Assembly (NCBI RefSeq): GCF_030143245.1
Contig: NZ_JARJNS010000004.1
Location: forward strand, 186,001 to 250,000
Direction: 5' to 3'
From: Rhabdaerophilum sp. SD176
GTDB taxonomy: Bacteria > Pseudomonadota > Alphaproteobacteria > Rhizobiales > Beijerinckiaceae
Length of the DNA stretch: 64,000 nucleotides
Made by a program: the position numbers and the translations under genes. Below are positions 28,570-38,303 of the stretch, one piece after another. The notes under the pieces are model-generated. The model was given only the letters and a program-made list of their open reading frames with translations. It ran no database searches and was not told the DNA's origin. The first letter of the stretch is position 1. The number at the start of each line of letters is the position of its first letter.

Positions 28570-29064
28570 ATGCGTTGCCCCTATTGCGGATCGCTCGACA
28601 CGCAGGTGAAGGACAGCCGGCCGACGGAGGATTCCTCCGCCATCCGCCGGCGGCGCGTCTGCCCCGATTGCGGCGGCCGCTTCACCACATTCGAGCGCGT
28701 GCAGTTGCGCGAACTGACGGTGGTGAAGCGCTCGGGCCGCCGCACGCCGTTCGACCGCGACAAGCTGGCCCGCTCCATCGAGGTGGCCCTGCGCAAGCGG
28801 CCGGTCGAGCCGGAGCGCGTCGAGCGGCTGATCAACGGCGTCGTCCGCCAGCTCGAAAGCCAGGGTGAGGGCGAGATCACCTCGGAAGAGATCGGCTCGC
28901 TGGTCATGGAGGCGCTCAAGGCGCTCGATGACGTGGCCTATGTGCGCTTCGCCTCGGTCTACCGCAACTTCACCGAAGCGCGGGAATTCAGCGCGCTGCT
29001 GGACGAGATTTCCGGCGATGGCCGCGAGGCTGCGGTCGACGAGGCCGGCGGGGAGCGGGACTGA
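28570..29064 (+). CDS. nrdR: transcriptional repressor NrdR
   Basis: 164 aa. A zinc ribbon with CPYC at residues 3-6 and CPDC near residue 31, then an ATP-cone domain (about 46-136) starting [18 protein letters not shown]. NrdR senses ATP/dATP and represses ribonucleotide reductase genes. The stop shares one base with the ribD start (TGATG), so the riboflavin genes are coupled to it. Confidence 0.97.
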   Translation: MRCPYCGSLDTQVKDSRPTEDSSAIRRRRVCPDCGGRFTTFERVQLRELTVVKRSGRRTPFDRDKLARSIEVALRKRPVEPERVERLINGVVRQLESQGEGEITSEEIGSLVMEALKALDDVAYVRFASVYRNFTEAREFSALLDEISGDGREAAVDEAGGERD

Positions 29065-30827
29065 TGAGCGCCTCGTCCCGCGACGAGGCCTTCATGCGCG
29101 CCGCGCTTGCCCTTGCCCGGCGCGGCCTCGGCACCACGGCGCCCAATCCGGCCGTTGCAGCCCTTGTCGTTGATGAGACGCGCGAGCCTCCCGTCATGCT
29201 CGGCCGTGGCGTCACGGCGCCCAGCGGCCGCCCCCATGCCGAGGATCTCGCGCTCCGGCAAGCGGGAGAGGCGGCGCGGGGGGCCACGCTCTATGTCACG
29301 CTCGAACCCTGTTCGCGTCGCTCGACGCGCTATTTCGGGCCGGCCTGCACCGATCTGATCCTCTCCCATGGCCTTGCCCGCGTCGTCATCGCCGCGCGCG
29401 ATCCCTCGCCTTTTGCCGCCGACGAGGGCACGACCCGGCTGAAGGAGGCCGGCCTTGCCGTCACCGAGGGCGTCCTCGAGCCGGAGGCCGCCGCGCTCAA
29501 TGCCGGCCACGTCCTGCGTGTACAGAAGAACCGGCCCTTCCTGCGCATCAAGCTCGCCGAGACGGCGGATGGCTTTGCCGCGACAGCCGATCGCCGCCCC
29601 ATTGCCATTACGGGCGAGGCCGCCCGCGCCTTTGTCCATCGCCTCCGCGCCGATTGCGATGCCATCATCACCGGCATCGGAACCGTGCAGGCCGATGATC
29701 CGATGCTCGATGTGCGCCTGCCCGGCATGGCCGGCTTTTCCCCGCTCCGGGTCATCCTCGACAGCCATGGCCGGATCACGCCCGACCGGCGGATGCTCGC
29801 CGATGCCGGCCGGGTACCGGTGCTGATCGCTACGCTCGACCCCGCCTCCCTGCGTGCCCGGCTCGGAGACCGCCCGGGCGTCGAGCTTCTCGGCATGCCG
29901 GCGGATCGTGGCCGGGTTGACCTTGCCGCCCTGCTCGGGGCGCTCGCAGCCCGGGGCATCACCCGCGCCATGGTCGAGGCCGGCCCGACCCTTGCCGATG
30001 CCTTCGCCGCGTCGGGCTTCTGCGATAAATTCGTCCGGCTCACGGGGCCCCACCCGGCGGGCAATGGCCTGCAGGCCATCGGGCCGGGTCTTGCCGGATG
30101 GCTACGCTATGCCGATCTCTGCGAGGAACGCGCTCTCGACCGCGATCACGCGCGGGTCTATGCCGGCCGGCGCGCCCATCATGAAGGACAGATGATGTTT
30201 ACTGGGATTGTCACCGATATCGGCGAGATCATCGCGGCGGAAGGCGAGGGCAAGCTGCGCCGTTTCCGCATCGGCTCGGCCTATGATCCGGCCACGATCG
30301 CGATCGGCGCCTCGATCGCCTGTTCCGGCATCTGCCTGACCGTGGTGGCGAGGGGCGAGTCGGAAGGCCGGCGCTGGTTCGACGTGGAGACCGCAGCCGA
30401 GACACTGCGCCTCACCGCAGCCGGGCAATGGCAGGTCGGCACGAGGCTCAATCTTGAACGGGCGATGCGCCTTGGCGACGAGCTTGGCGGCCATCTCGTG
30501 ACCGGCCACGTCGATGCCCTGGCCGAAATCGTCACCCGCGAGGATGTGACGCCGGACGAGGCGAACTGGGGCGCAACGGCCCGCTTCACCTTGCGCGTCC
30601 CGGCGCCGCTGCACCGCTTCATCGCGGCCAAGGGCTCGGTGACGCTCGACGGCGTATCGCTCACGGTCAACAGCGTCGAGGAGGATCGCTTCACCGTGCT
30701 GCTGATCCCGCACACGCTCAAGGTCACCACCTGGGGCGCAAGGCAGGCCGGTGACAAGGTCCATCTCGAGGTGGACATGATGGCGCGCTACGCTGCCCGC
30801 CTGGCCGAGACGCTGAAACAGGGCTGA
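29064..30827 (+). CDS. ribD: RibD-RibE fusion: pyrimidine deaminase/reductase plus riboflavin synthase
   Basis: 587 aa in one uninterrupted frame. Residues 1-145 are the deaminase domain (zinc site PHAED at 57-61; EPC at 81-83 and C95), 150-360 the reductase domain ([11 protein letters not shown], then [12 protein letters not shown]), and 377-587 a complete riboflavin synthase with two lumazine-binding halves ([11 protein letters not shown] start, [10 protein letters not shown], then [11 protein letters not shown]). Usually ribD and ribE are adjacent separate genes. An AAGGA at 30184-30188 stands 6 nt before an in-frame ATG at 30195, so free RibE could also be made from an internal start. The product catalyses three steps from the GTP cyclohydrolase II product to riboflavin. 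In the deaminase, 11 residues separate the zinc cysteines instead of the usual 8. Confidence 0.9.
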   Translation: MSASSRDEAFMRAALALARRGLGTTAPNPAVAALVVDETREPPVMLGRGVTAPSGRPHAEDLALRQAGEAARGATLYVTLEPCSRRSTRYFGPACTDLILSHGLARVVIAARDPSPFAADEGTTRLKEAGLAVTEGVLEPEAAALNAGHVLRVQKNRPFLRIKLAETADGFAATADRRPIAITGEAARAFVHRLRADCDAIITGIGTVQADDPMLDVRLPGMAGFSPLRVILDSHGRITPDRRMLADAGRVPVLIATLDPASLRARLGDRPGVELLGMPADRGRVDLAALLGALAARGITRAMVEAGPTLADAFAASGFCDKFVRLTGPHPAGNGLQAIGPGLAGWLRYADLCEERALDRDHARVYAGRRAHHEGQMMFTGIVTDIGEIIAAEGEGKLRRFRIGSAYDPATIAIGASIACSGICLTVVARGESEGRRWFDVETAAETLRLTAAGQWQVGTRLNLERAMRLGDELGGHLVTGHVDALAEIVTREDVTPDEANWGATARFTLRVPAPLHRFIAAKGSVTLDGVSLTVNSVEEDRFTVLLIPHTLKVTTWGARQAGDKVHLEVDMMARYAARLAETLKQG

Positions 30828-30845
30828 GCCGGTCCGTCGGGGCTC

Positions 30846-30899
30846 TAACCCCTCACCCGCTCGCTTTCGCTCGCGACCTTTCCCCGTGGGGGAGAGGTG
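30846..30899. repeat. interspersed-repeat-like intergenic hairpin
   Basis: Contains ACCTTTCCCC-GT-GGGGGAGAGGT (30876-30898), and is preceded by a pyrimidine-rich CCCCTCACCC and a CGCTTTCGCTCGCG stretch. The composition resembles a dispersed intergenic repeat of alphaproteobacteria. The 30828-31152 gap otherwise holds no gene. Confidence 0.45.
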
Positions 30900-30940
30900 G
30901 GCGCGCGCTGGTGCAACGGCGTATCAGGAAGGCGCCCTGC

Positions 30941-31027
30941 CGTCATGCCCGCCCTTGGGGCGGGCATCCACGACTTCGCGGTTCTTCTGCAAAGTCAAGG
31001 ATGGCCGGGCCAGGCCCGGCCATGACG
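30941..31027. repeat. 87-bp palindromic interspersed repeat
   Basis: The ends are inverted (CGTCATG at 30941-30947 and CATGACG at 31021-31027). Between them are two hairpins, GCCCGCCC-TTGG-GGCGGGC and GCCGGGCC-AG-GCCCGGC, and the text GCATCCACGACTT. This matches the design of a widely dispersed intergenic element in Hyphomicrobiales genomes. It separates the ribD-ribE fusion from ribH. Only one copy is in this window. Confidence 0.65.
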
Positions 31028-31152
31028 GGGGAGGGCAGAGTGGAGTGGGGCAAGCCCCGCTCTTCCGCCCGCGCATGCGGCCAATTCGCATCCGGGCCTT
31101 GCGCCGCCGCGCCGCCCGCTCTATCCCCGCTGCTCGATACAGGAGTTTCCCG

Positions 31153-31632
31153 ATGGCCGAGGCCACACGCGAGGCCCTTCCGCTGGTGGATGCGACAGGC
31201 GCGCATTTCATCATCGTCGAGGGGCGGTTCTATGACAGTCTCAACGACCAGTTGATCGCCGGCGCCGTGGCCGCCTTCGCAGCCTCCGGCGCGACGAGCG
31301 AGGTCGTTACCGTGCCGGGCGCGCTCGAAATCCCCGTGGCGATCGAGATCCTGCGCCAGCAGGCGGAATCCGGCCGCCGCAAGGCCGATGGCTTCGTGGC
31401 GCTTGGCGTGGTCATCCGGGGTGAGACCACCCATTACGAGATCGTCTCGAACGAAAGCGCGCGCGAACTCATCGCACTCGCCACGCGCCATCGCCTCGCT
31501 TTCGGCAACGGTATCCTGACGGTTGAAAACATGGCGCAGGCCGAGGCGCGGGCCAATCCGTCCCGGGGCGACAAGGGCGGTGATGCCGCCCGCGCCGCTC
31601 TCGCGCTCTATGCGCTGAAGCGGAGCGCCTGA
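31153..31632 (+). CDS. ribH: 6,7-dimethyl-8-ribityllumazine synthase
   Basis: 159 aa. [14 protein letters not shown] near residue 24, [12 protein letters not shown] near residue 54 and [14 protein letters not shown] near residue 85 form the active site, with the His at the subunit interface. It condenses 3,4-dihydroxy-2-butanone 4-phosphate with the ribityl pyrimidine to make lumazine, the substrate of RibE. The start at 31153 follows AGGAG; the open frame upstream runs through repeat sequence. It is two bases from nusB. Confidence 0.96.
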   Translation: MAEATREALPLVDATGAHFIIVEGRFYDSLNDQLIAGAVAAFAASGATSEVVTVPGALEIPVAIEILRQQAESGRRKADGFVALGVVIRGETTHYEIVSNESARELIALATRHRLAFGNGILTVENMAQAEARANPSRGDKGGDAARAALALYALKRSA

Positions 31633-31633
31633 C

Positions 31634-32143
31634 ATGGCGGGCGAGAAACCAGACCGTCCGCGCCGGGCCCCGGTCTCACGCGGGGAGCTCCGCTCTGCCG
31701 CCCGGCTGGCGGCCGTTCAGGCGCTCTACCAGATGGAAATCGCCGCCAAGGGGCTGAACGAGGTTTTCGCCGAGTTCGAGAGCTTCTGGATGGGCCGCGA
31801 GATCGAGGGCGACCAGTACAAGCCGGCCGAGAGCAAGCTCTTCCGCGCCATTGTCGAGGGCGTGCTGGGCGAGCAGATCGGGATTGACCGCAAGGTCGAT
31901 GAGTTGCTGGCCGATGGCTGGCCGCTCAAGCGGATCGAGGCGATCATGCGCGCGGTGCTCCGCGCCGGCGCCTACGAACTGATGCACCGGCCGGACACGC
32001 CGGTGCGGGTGGCGATCTCGGAATATGTTGATATCGCCTCCGCCTTCCTCGAGCGGGACGAGGTGGGCATGATCAATGCCGTCCTCGACCGGCTCGCCAA
32101 GGAAGCGCGTGCCGAGGAATTGGCACGGCCGGCCCGCAGCTGA
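31634..32143 (+). CDS. nusB: transcription antitermination factor NusB
   Basis: 169 aa all-helical protein. AARLAAVQALYQME near residue 22 and ILRAGAYEL-like VLRAGAYELMHRPD near residue 109, followed by ISEYVDIASAFLERDEVGMINAVLDRLA, are diagnostic. NusB with S10 supports antitermination at rRNA operons. It lies 1 bp after ribH and 21 bp before thiL, the conserved ribH-nusB-thiL order. Confidence 0.96.
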   Translation: MAGEKPDRPRRAPVSRGELRSAARLAAVQALYQMEIAAKGLNEVFAEFESFWMGREIEGDQYKPAESKLFRAIVEGVLGEQIGIDRKVDELLADGWPLKRIEAIMRAVLRAGAYELMHRPDTPVRVAISEYVDIASAFLERDEVGMINAVLDRLAKEARAEELARPARS

Positions 32144-32164
32144 CCGGGCGCGAGGGGAGGGAGC

Positions 32165-33148
32165 ATGCGCGAGACCCTGCCCGAATTCGAGATGATCGCC
32201 CGGCTCTTCGCCCCGATGGCGGGCGAGGGCGGGCTTGGCCTGCTGGATGATTGCGCGCGGCTGACGCCCACCCCCGGGCATGACCTCGTGCTCACCAAGG
32301 ACGTCCTTGTCGAGAATGTCCATTATTTCGCGGAAGATCCGCCGGCGGAGATCGCCCGCAAGGCCCTGCGCACCAATCTCTCCGACCTTGCCGCCAAGGG
32401 CGCGCGGCCTGTCGGCTTCCTGCTTGGCCTCGGCCGGTCGCCGGCGCTCGATGCGGACTGGCTGACCGCCTTCGCCGCCGGCCTTGCCGAGGATTCGCGC
32501 CTCTGGGGCTGCCCTTTGCTGGGCGGCGATACGGTGCGGACCGGCCAGCCCTTCCTCTCCGTCACGGCTTTCGGCGAGGTTCCGGCCGGGCGTATGGTCT
32601 TGCGGCAGGCCGGCGAGCCCGGTGACGCGCTTTATGTCTCCGGCACGATTGGCGATGCCGCGCTGGGCCTCCATCTGCGCCTGAAGCCGGAATCGCCGGC
32701 CGTGCAAGGCCTTGCGCAGCCCCACCGCGCCTTCCTGCTCGACCGATATCTCCGGCCGCAGCCCCGGCTCGCGCTTGTCCCTGTCCTGCTCGCCCATGCC
32801 CGCGCCGCGATGGATATCTCCGACGGGCTGGTCGGCGATGCCGACAAGCTCGCCTTCCGGCTCGGGCGTGACATGGCCGTCGAGGCCGTGCCGCTCTCCC
32901 CTGCTGCGCGGGCGCTGGTCGCGGCCGATCCGGCCCTGCTGGACCTCGCTCTGACCGGCGGCGACGACTACGAGATCCTCGCGGCCGTTCCGCCGGAAAA
33001 AGCCGGGGCTTTCGAGCGGGATGCCTTGCAATGCGGTGTTCCGGTCGTCAAGATCGGAGCGTTGCTTCGCGAGGGTTCGGGCGCTGTCTGGCGCATGGGG
33101 ACCGGCCTGGAGAGAGGCTTCCCCCGCCGGTCCTTTGCGCATTTCTAG
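32165..33148 (+). CDS. thiL: thiamine-monophosphate kinase
   Basis: 327 aa. LLDDCARL near residue 27, KDVLVENVHY near residue 45 and NLSDLAAKGARP near residue 72 belong to the PurM-like N-terminal domain; GGDTVRT near residue 121, DISDGLVGDADKLA near residue 218 and TGGDDYEIL near residue 264 to the ATP and metal sites. It phosphorylates thiamine monophosphate to the diphosphate cofactor. Follows nusB by 21 bp. Confidence 0.96.
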   Translation: MRETLPEFEMIARLFAPMAGEGGLGLLDDCARLTPTPGHDLVLTKDVLVENVHYFAEDPPAEIARKALRTNLSDLAAKGARPVGFLLGLGRSPALDADWLTAFAAGLAEDSRLWGCPLLGGDTVRTGQPFLSVTAFGEVPAGRMVLRQAGEPGDALYVSGTIGDAALGLHLRLKPESPAVQGLAQPHRAFLLDRYLRPQPRLALVPVLLAHARAAMDISDGLVGDADKLAFRLGRDMAVEAVPLSPAARALVAADPALLDLALTGGDDYEILAAVPPEKAGAFERDALQCGVPVVKIGALLREGSGAVWRMGTGLERGFPRRSFAHF

Positions 33149-33193
33149 CTCGCTGGCACGTCGGCCCCGCCCGCCTGCCAGCCGGAGTTCCCC

Positions 33194-34387
33194 ATGATCG
33201 TCGACGACAACCTTGCCCGCCGCAACGCCCTGATCCTGGCCTTCGCCATGGCGCTCGCCGGCGCGAATGCCTCGGTTGTGATCGCGACCGGCACCCTTGT
33301 CGGCCGGATGCTTGCGCCCTCGCCGGAATGGGCGACGGCGCCGATCACCACCTTCGTCATCGGCACCGCGCTGATGACCATGCCGGCGGCCAGCCTGATG
33401 CGGCGGATCGGCCGGCGCGATGCCTATCGCCTTGGCGCGCTGCTCGGCGTGCTGGCGGGCCTGCTCTCGGCCTGGTCAGTCCATTCCGGCTCGTTCTGGA
33501 CCTTCATGGCCTCCACCGCGCTGTGCGGGGCCTATCAGGCTTTCGTCATCTCCTACCGGTTCGGCGCGGCCGACAATGCCACCCCGGCCTTCCGCCCCAA
33601 GGCGATTTCGTATGTCACGCTCGGCGGGCTGGCCTCGGCGATTGTCGGCCCGCAGCTCGTCATCCACACGAAGGATCTGATTCCGCCCTTCACCTTCCTC
33701 GCCTCCTATCTCGGGCAGGCGGCGGTGGCGGGGCTCGCCATCCTCGTGCTTGGCCTGTTCGACGGTCCACCGCCGAAGATCGATACGAGCCCGGCGGGCG
33801 AGGCCCGGCCGGTCCGCGAGATCCTCCGGTCGACGCGCCTGCGCGTGGCCATCTTCTGCGGTGCCGTGGCCCAGGCGCTGATGAACCTGATCATGACGGC
33901 GACTCCGCTGGCCATGCTGGGCTGCAACCATACCGACACGGATTCCACCCTCGCCATCCAGTGGCATATCGTGGCGATGTATCTGCCCGGGCTCTTCACC
34001 GGCGCGCTCATTATCCGGTTCGGTGTCTATCCGATCCTGATGATCGGCCTTGCGCTGCTCGCCGGCTGCGGGATCGTCGCGCTGGCGGGGATCAGCGTCT
34101 CCCATTTCTTCCTGGCGCTGATCCTGCTCGGCCTCGGCTGGAACCTGGCCTTTGTCGGTGCCACGACGCTGGTTGTCGACGGCCTGCGCCCGGCCGAGCG
34201 CACCCGCATCCAGGGCATCAACGACATGATCATCTTCGCCACCACGGCCTTTGCCTCGCTGATGGCCGGCAAGATTCTGGCCTGGTTCGGCTGGGCCACG
34301 CTCAACGTGACCATCTTCCCCTTCGTGGTGGGCGCGGGGCTGCTGGTCCTCTGGCTGATGCGCCAGCCCCAGCCCCGCGCCTCGTGA
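33194..34387 (+). CDS. MFS transporter
   Basis: 397 aa with about 12 hydrophobic segments. The loop between segments 2 and 3 reads RRIGRRDAYRLG near residue 60, the MFS motif A variant. A charged central loop at about 193-215 separates the two halves. Substrate cannot be inferred. It follows thiL by 45 bp and could be cotranscribed with it. Confidence 0.87.
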   Translation: MIVDDNLARRNALILAFAMALAGANASVVIATGTLVGRMLAPSPEWATAPITTFVIGTALMTMPAASLMRRIGRRDAYRLGALLGVLAGLLSAWSVHSGSFWTFMASTALCGAYQAFVISYRFGAADNATPAFRPKAISYVTLGGLASAIVGPQLVIHTKDLIPPFTFLASYLGQAAVAGLAILVLGLFDGPPPKIDTSPAGEARPVREILRSTRLRVAIFCGAVAQALMNLIMTATPLAMLGCNHTDTDSTLAIQWHIVAMYLPGLFTGALIIRFGVYPILMIGLALLAGCGIVALAGISVSHFFLALILLGLGWNLAFVGATTLVVDGLRPAERTRIQGINDMIIFATTAFASLMAGKILAWFGWATLNVTIFPFVVGAGLLVLWLMRQPQPRAS

Positions 34388-34394
34388 GCGGGGC

Positions 34395-34628
34395 TCAGCG
34401 ATAGGGATCGCAATAGGTGATCACGCAGCGCCGGGCGCCTGGCCGGCGGATGCATTCGCGCAGGGCGCGGTTCGCGGCGGCGGCGCGGGTCGGGTAGCGC
34501 GTGCTCCATCCCCGTGTCGTGCCGTTGCCGCGCGCCTCGCAGCCCCAGGCCGAGGCCTCGGGCGCGGAAGCAAGGAAGGCGGTGCTTGCGATCAGGGCGG
34601 CACCGGCTGCAATCATCAGTTTTTTCAT
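34395..34628 (-). CDS. small secreted cysteine-containing protein (DUF4189-like)
   Basis: 77 aa. A clear signal peptide (KKLMIAAGAALIASTAFLA, cleavage near SAPEASA) leaves a mature part of about 50 residues with four cysteines at 30, 59, 68 and 73, enough for two disulfides. The pattern WGCEARGNG ... RALRECIRR is reminiscent of DUF4189-type exported domains. Function unknown. It is a single gene; a GAAG sequence precedes the ATG. Confidence 0.72.
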   Translation of the reverse strand: MKKLMIAAGAALIASTAFLASAPEASAWGCEARGNGTTRGWSTRYPTRAAAANRALRECIRRPGARRCVITYCDPYR

Positions 34629-34869
34629 GGACTTCCCCCGTCTGCCGCGCCAGCCGCGGCGCCCCCAGCGTGAGCCGATGCCCCGCCTTGGTCAAGCGGG
34701 ATGCCAACCGCCCCTGTCAAAGCATGGGACGACGGGGGCGGCAGCGAAAGTCGGCATGGATTCATCGTGAAAGCTTTGCTAACACCGCCGGGATCAGCAG
34801 GCAGGGGCAGGGAGGCCGGTTGCCGCGGGCTGATGACATCGGATCGAGTGCAGAAAAAAGAGTAAACCC

Positions 34870-37002
34870 ATGACAGCTCTTCTCGCGATCATCGCGCTTG
34901 GCGCCCTCTCCATCGTCTATGCCATCATCACGATCAATTCGGTGATGGCACAGGATGCGGGCAATCAACGGATGCAGGAAATTGCCGGCAATATTGCCGA
35001 AGGCGCCAGCGCCTATCTCAAGCGGCAATACAATACCATCGCCCTCGTCGGCATTGTGATCTTTGCAGCGGCCTGGGCCCTGCTCGGCTGGCAGGTGGCG
35101 ATCGGCTTCGCCATCGGTGCCATCCTGTCCGGTCTCGCCGGCTTCATCGGCATGAACGTGTCGGTCCGCGCGAATGTCCGCACGGCGCAGGCGGCGATGC
35201 AGAGCCTCGCCAGCGGCCTTGACATCGCCTTCAAGGCGGGCGCCGTCACCGGCATGCTCGTGGCCGGTCTCGCGCTGCTGGGCGTCGCTGTCTATTACAC
35301 GGTCCTGACGCAGTTGCTTGGCCTGGCTCCTGCCAGCCGCACCGTGATCGACGCGCTGGTCGCGCTCGGCTTCGGCGCCTCGCTCATCTCGATCTTCGCC
35401 CGTCTCGGCGGCGGCATCTTCACCAAGGGTGCGGATGTGGGCGCTGACCTTGTCGGCAAGGTCGAGGCCGGCATCCCGGAAGATGACCCGCGCAACCCGG
35501 CCGTGATCGCCGACAATGTGGGCGACAATGTCGGCGATTGCGCCGGCATGGCGGCCGACCTGTTCGAGACCTATGCGGTGACGCTCGTCGCCACGATGGT
35601 TCTCGCCGCGATCTTCTTCGGCACGCAGGCCTCGCTTGGCGCGGCCATGCTCTACCCGATGGCGATCGGCGCCGCCTGCATCCTCACCTCGATCATCGGC
35701 ACCTATTTCGTGAAGCTCGGTGCCAATGGCTCGATCATGGGTGCGCTCTACAAGGGCCTCATCGCCACCGGTGTCCTGTCGGTCATCGGCCTCGGTGCGG
35801 CCACCTCGCTGACGATCGGCTGGGGTCCGATCGGCACCGTTGCGGGGCAGGTTATCACCGGCAAGGCGCTCTTCATCTGCGGGCTGATCGGCCTCGCGGT
35901 GACAGCCCTGATCGTCTGGATCACCGAATACTACACCGCCACCGGCAAGCGCCCGGTCGTCTCCATCGCCCAGGCTTCGGTGACCGGGCATGGCACCAAC
36001 GTCATCCAGGGCCTCGCGGTCAGCCTGGAATCGACCGCCCTGCCGACCCTCGTGATCGTCGGCGGCGTGATCTCGACCTACCAGTTCGCCGGCCTGTTCG
36101 GCACGGCCATCGCCACGGCCACCATGCTCGGCCTCGCCGGCATGATCGTGGCGCTCGATGCCTTCGGCCCGGTGACGGACAATGCCGGCGGCATTGCCGA
36201 AATGGCAGGCCTGCCCAAGGAAGTCCGCAAGTCGACCGACGCGCTCGATGCTGTCGGCAACACGACCAAGGCGGTCACCAAGGGCTATGCGATCGGCTCG
36301 GCCGGTCTCGGCGCACTCGTGCTCTTCGCCGCCTACAGCGAGGATCTCAAGTTCTTCGTCGCCAATGCCGACAAGTATCCCTATTTCAAGGGCGTCGCGA
36401 TCGACTTCTCGCTCTCCAACCCCTACGTGGTGGTCGGCTTGCTGCTCGGGGGCCTCATCCCGTTCCTGTTCGGCGGCATTGCCATGACGGCGGTCGGCCG
36501 GGCGGCCGGCGACGTGGTCATGGAAGTCCGCCGCCAGTTCCGGGAAAATCCCGGCATCATGGCCGGCACCTCGAAGCCGGACCATGCCCGCGCCGTCGAC
36601 ATGCTGACCAAGGCCGCCATCCGCGAGATGGTGGTGCCCTCGCTGCTGCCGGTGCTCTCGCCGGTGGTGCTCTACTTCGCGATCCTCGCGCTTGCGGGCA
36701 AGTCGGCGGCCTTCTCGGCCGTGGGCGCCATGCTGCTCGGTGTCATTGTCACCGGCCTCTTCGTCGCCATCTCGATGACCTCGGGCGGCGGCGCCTGGGA
36801 CAATGCGAAGAAGTCCTTCGAGGATGGCTTCGTGGACAAGGACGGCGTTCGCCACCTCAAGGGCTCCGATGCCCACAAGGCCTCGGTGACCGGCGATACC
36901 GTCGGCGATCCCTACAAGGATACGGCCGGTCCGGCTGTCAACCCGGCGATCAAGATCACCAACATCGTGGCCCTGCTGCTCCTGGCGATCCTCGCCCATT
37001 GA
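34870..37002 (+). CDS. hppA: membrane-bound proton-translocating pyrophosphatase
   Basis: 710 aa with about 16 membrane segments. The pyrophosphate site [20 protein letters not shown] near residue 191 and [18 protein letters not shown] near residue 217 are intact. Lys in [10 protein letters not shown] near residue 467 marks the potassium-independent subclass, where potassium-dependent enzymes have Ala. It pumps protons across the inner membrane using pyrophosphate. Single gene followed by a strong terminator. Confidence 0.96.
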   Translation: MTALLAIIALGALSIVYAIITINSVMAQDAGNQRMQEIAGNIAEGASAYLKRQYNTIALVGIVIFAAAWALLGWQVAIGFAIGAILSGLAGFIGMNVSVRANVRTAQAAMQSLASGLDIAFKAGAVTGMLVAGLALLGVAVYYTVLTQLLGLAPASRTVIDALVALGFGASLISIFARLGGGIFTKGADVGADLVGKVEAGIPEDDPRNPAVIADNVGDNVGDCAGMAADLFETYAVTLVATMVLAAIFFGTQASLGAAMLYPMAIGAACILTSIIGTYFVKLGANGSIMGALYKGLIATGVLSVIGLGAATSLTIGWGPIGTVAGQVITGKALFICGLIGLAVTALIVWITEYYTATGKRPVVSIAQASVTGHGTNVIQGLAVSLESTALPTLVIVGGVISTYQFAGLFGTAIATATMLGLAGMIVALDAFGPVTDNAGGIAEMAGLPKEVRKSTDALDAVGNTTKAVTKGYAIGSAGLGALVLFAAYSEDLKFFVANADKYPYFKGVAIDFSLSNPYVVVGLLLGGLIPFLFGGIAMTAVGRAAGDVVMEVRRQFRENPGIMAGTSKPDHARAVDMLTKAAIREMVVPSLLPVLSPVVLYFAILALAGKSAAFSAVGAMLLGVIVTGLFVAISMTSGGGAWDNAKKSFEDGFVDKDGVRHLKGSDAHKASVTGDTVGDPYKDTAGPAVNPAIKITNIVALLLLAILAH

Positions 37003-37057
37003 GGCATGAACCGCGGACGGGCGCTCCGGCGCCCGTCCTTCCGGTGCACACCAACAG

Positions 37058-37086
37058 AAAACCCCGCGAGGCATCGCGGGGTTTTT
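37058..37086. terminator. bidirectional terminator between hppA and bamE
   Basis: AAAACCCCGCGA-GGCA-TCGCGGGGTTTT followed by another T. The stem has T-rich flanks on both strands, so it can end hppA and the convergent bamE. Confidence 0.9.
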
Positions 37087-37120
37087 GGTTCCGGTGTGGG
37101 TCCCGGCGGTGAAGTCGGGG

Positions 37121-37591
37121 TCAGACCGAAGGTGCGCCGATCCGGCGGAACAGGCTCGAGATGAAGCTGTTCTCGACACCGCCGGTCGGTGTGGTGCGCG
37201 AGATGAAGTCGAAGACCTTGCCATCCTTCAGACCGTAATTGGCAACGCGCTCGACCCGGTTGTTCTTGTCGAGATAGACCGCAACAACGCGCTGGTCGGT
37301 GATTTTCTCGTTCATGAACTGGAAGCGCTGGCTGACCTTCTGCGAGATGTAATAATAGGTCTGCCCGCCGACGGTGGAGGTGGTCGAGGGCGTGCCAAGC
37401 ACGAGGATGACCTGCTCTGCCGAGGAGCCCGGCCGGATCTGGTCCAGCGCCTTCTCGTCCAGCACGAACCCGCGCACCCCGGGGCTCTGGTCAGAAAGGC
37501 AGCCGCCGAGCAGGGTCGCGGCAAGCGCGATTCCGCTCAGGCGAAGCGCGATGGAACGGGCGCGGGGCTGGGCTTTCGTCACGACTCTCAC
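37121..37591 (-). CDS. bamE: outer membrane protein assembly factor BamE (lipoprotein)
   Basis: 156 aa. The signal peptide ends in the lipobox LLGGC with Cys31, so it is lipidated. The SmpA/OmlA domain contains IRPGSSAEQVILVLGTPSTT near residue 51 and YYYISQKV near residue 80. BamE supports the Bam complex that inserts outer membrane beta-barrels. The 190 bp to the next gene holds its promoter; both genes are divergent. Confidence 0.93.
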   Translation of the reverse strand: MRVVTKAQPRARSIALRLSGIALAATLLGGCLSDQSPGVRGFVLDEKALDQIRPGSSAEQVILVLGTPSTTSTVGGQTYYYISQKVSQRFQFMNEKITDQRVVAVYLDKNNRVERVANYGLKDGKVFDFISRTTPTGGVENSFISSLFRRIGAPSV

Positions 37592-37779
37592 TCCACGATC
37601 ACGGCCTCTGGGGCCTGTTGGTGCCCCTTTCGGGCACGAGCGAATTGCACCGTTTCCGGAACGCCGCTATGGATGCCCAAATTCATGAACAAACACAATC
37701 GACTTCCGCAAGCCTGCCCGGAAGACGCGGCAAAATTCCCGGCCGGTCCCCGGTTTGACAGCCTGAAAGAACGCCCTCG

Positions 37780-38301
37780 ATGATCCGACTTCCGTTCTTC
37801 ACGCCGCGTGAATCTCCCATCGCGGCCCTCTATGGCGATATCGTGGCCGCCTCGCGCGCGCCCGAGGCCTTTCGCCATTTCGGCGTCGCCGATGATTTCG
37901 AGGGCCGCTTCGAGCGGCTTGTCATCGTCGCCACCCTCGTGCTGCGCCGCCTCCGCGCGCTCGGTGGCGAGGCCGAGCCCCTGGCGCAGGCGTTGGTCGA
38001 CCGCCTTTTCGAGGATCTCGATGATGGTCTCCGCCGCGCCGGCGTGAGCGATCTTGCCGTCGGCAAGCGTGTGAAGAAGCTGGCCCAGGGCTTCTATGGC
38101 CGTGCCGAGGCCTATACCGCCGCGCTCGAGACCGGCGAGGGCGCCCTGCGCGAGGTGTTGGCGCGTAACCTGCTGTCGGGCCGTGTTGCCCCGGCAGAGA
38201 TCCATGCTGGCCTTCTGGCCGAGATCGACGCCTGGCGTCGCCGCCTCGACGCCGCCGATCTGGGCACGCTGCTCGCCGGCACCACCCTGAGCGGAGATTG
38301 A
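37780..38301 (+). CDS. ubiquinol-cytochrome c chaperone family protein
   Basis: 173 aa helical protein. FEGRFERLVIVATLVLRRLR near residue 42 and GVSDLAVGKRVKKLAQGFYGR near residue 88 match the alphaproteobacterial CBP3/UPF0174-like family, relatives of which assist assembly of the cytochrome bc1 complex in mitochondria. A direct role in this organism is inferred. The DUF177 gene starts 3 bp after its stop. Confidence 0.85.
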   Translation: MIRLPFFTPRESPIAALYGDIVAASRAPEAFRHFGVADDFEGRFERLVIVATLVLRRLRALGGEAEPLAQALVDRLFEDLDDGLRRAGVSDLAVGKRVKKLAQGFYGRAEAYTAALETGEGALREVLARNLLSGRVAPAEIHAGLLAEIDAWRRRLDAADLGTLLAGTTLSGD

Positions 38302-38303
38302 GC

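Noticed and set aside
26022-28571. Open frame of 849 codons on the minus strand
   Set aside because: Antisense to glyA and the PLP enzyme gene.
35538-37112. Open frame of 524 codons on the plus strand, frame-shifted to hppA
   Set aside because: It overlaps hppA in another frame; the composition is Arg/His-rich and shows no domain.
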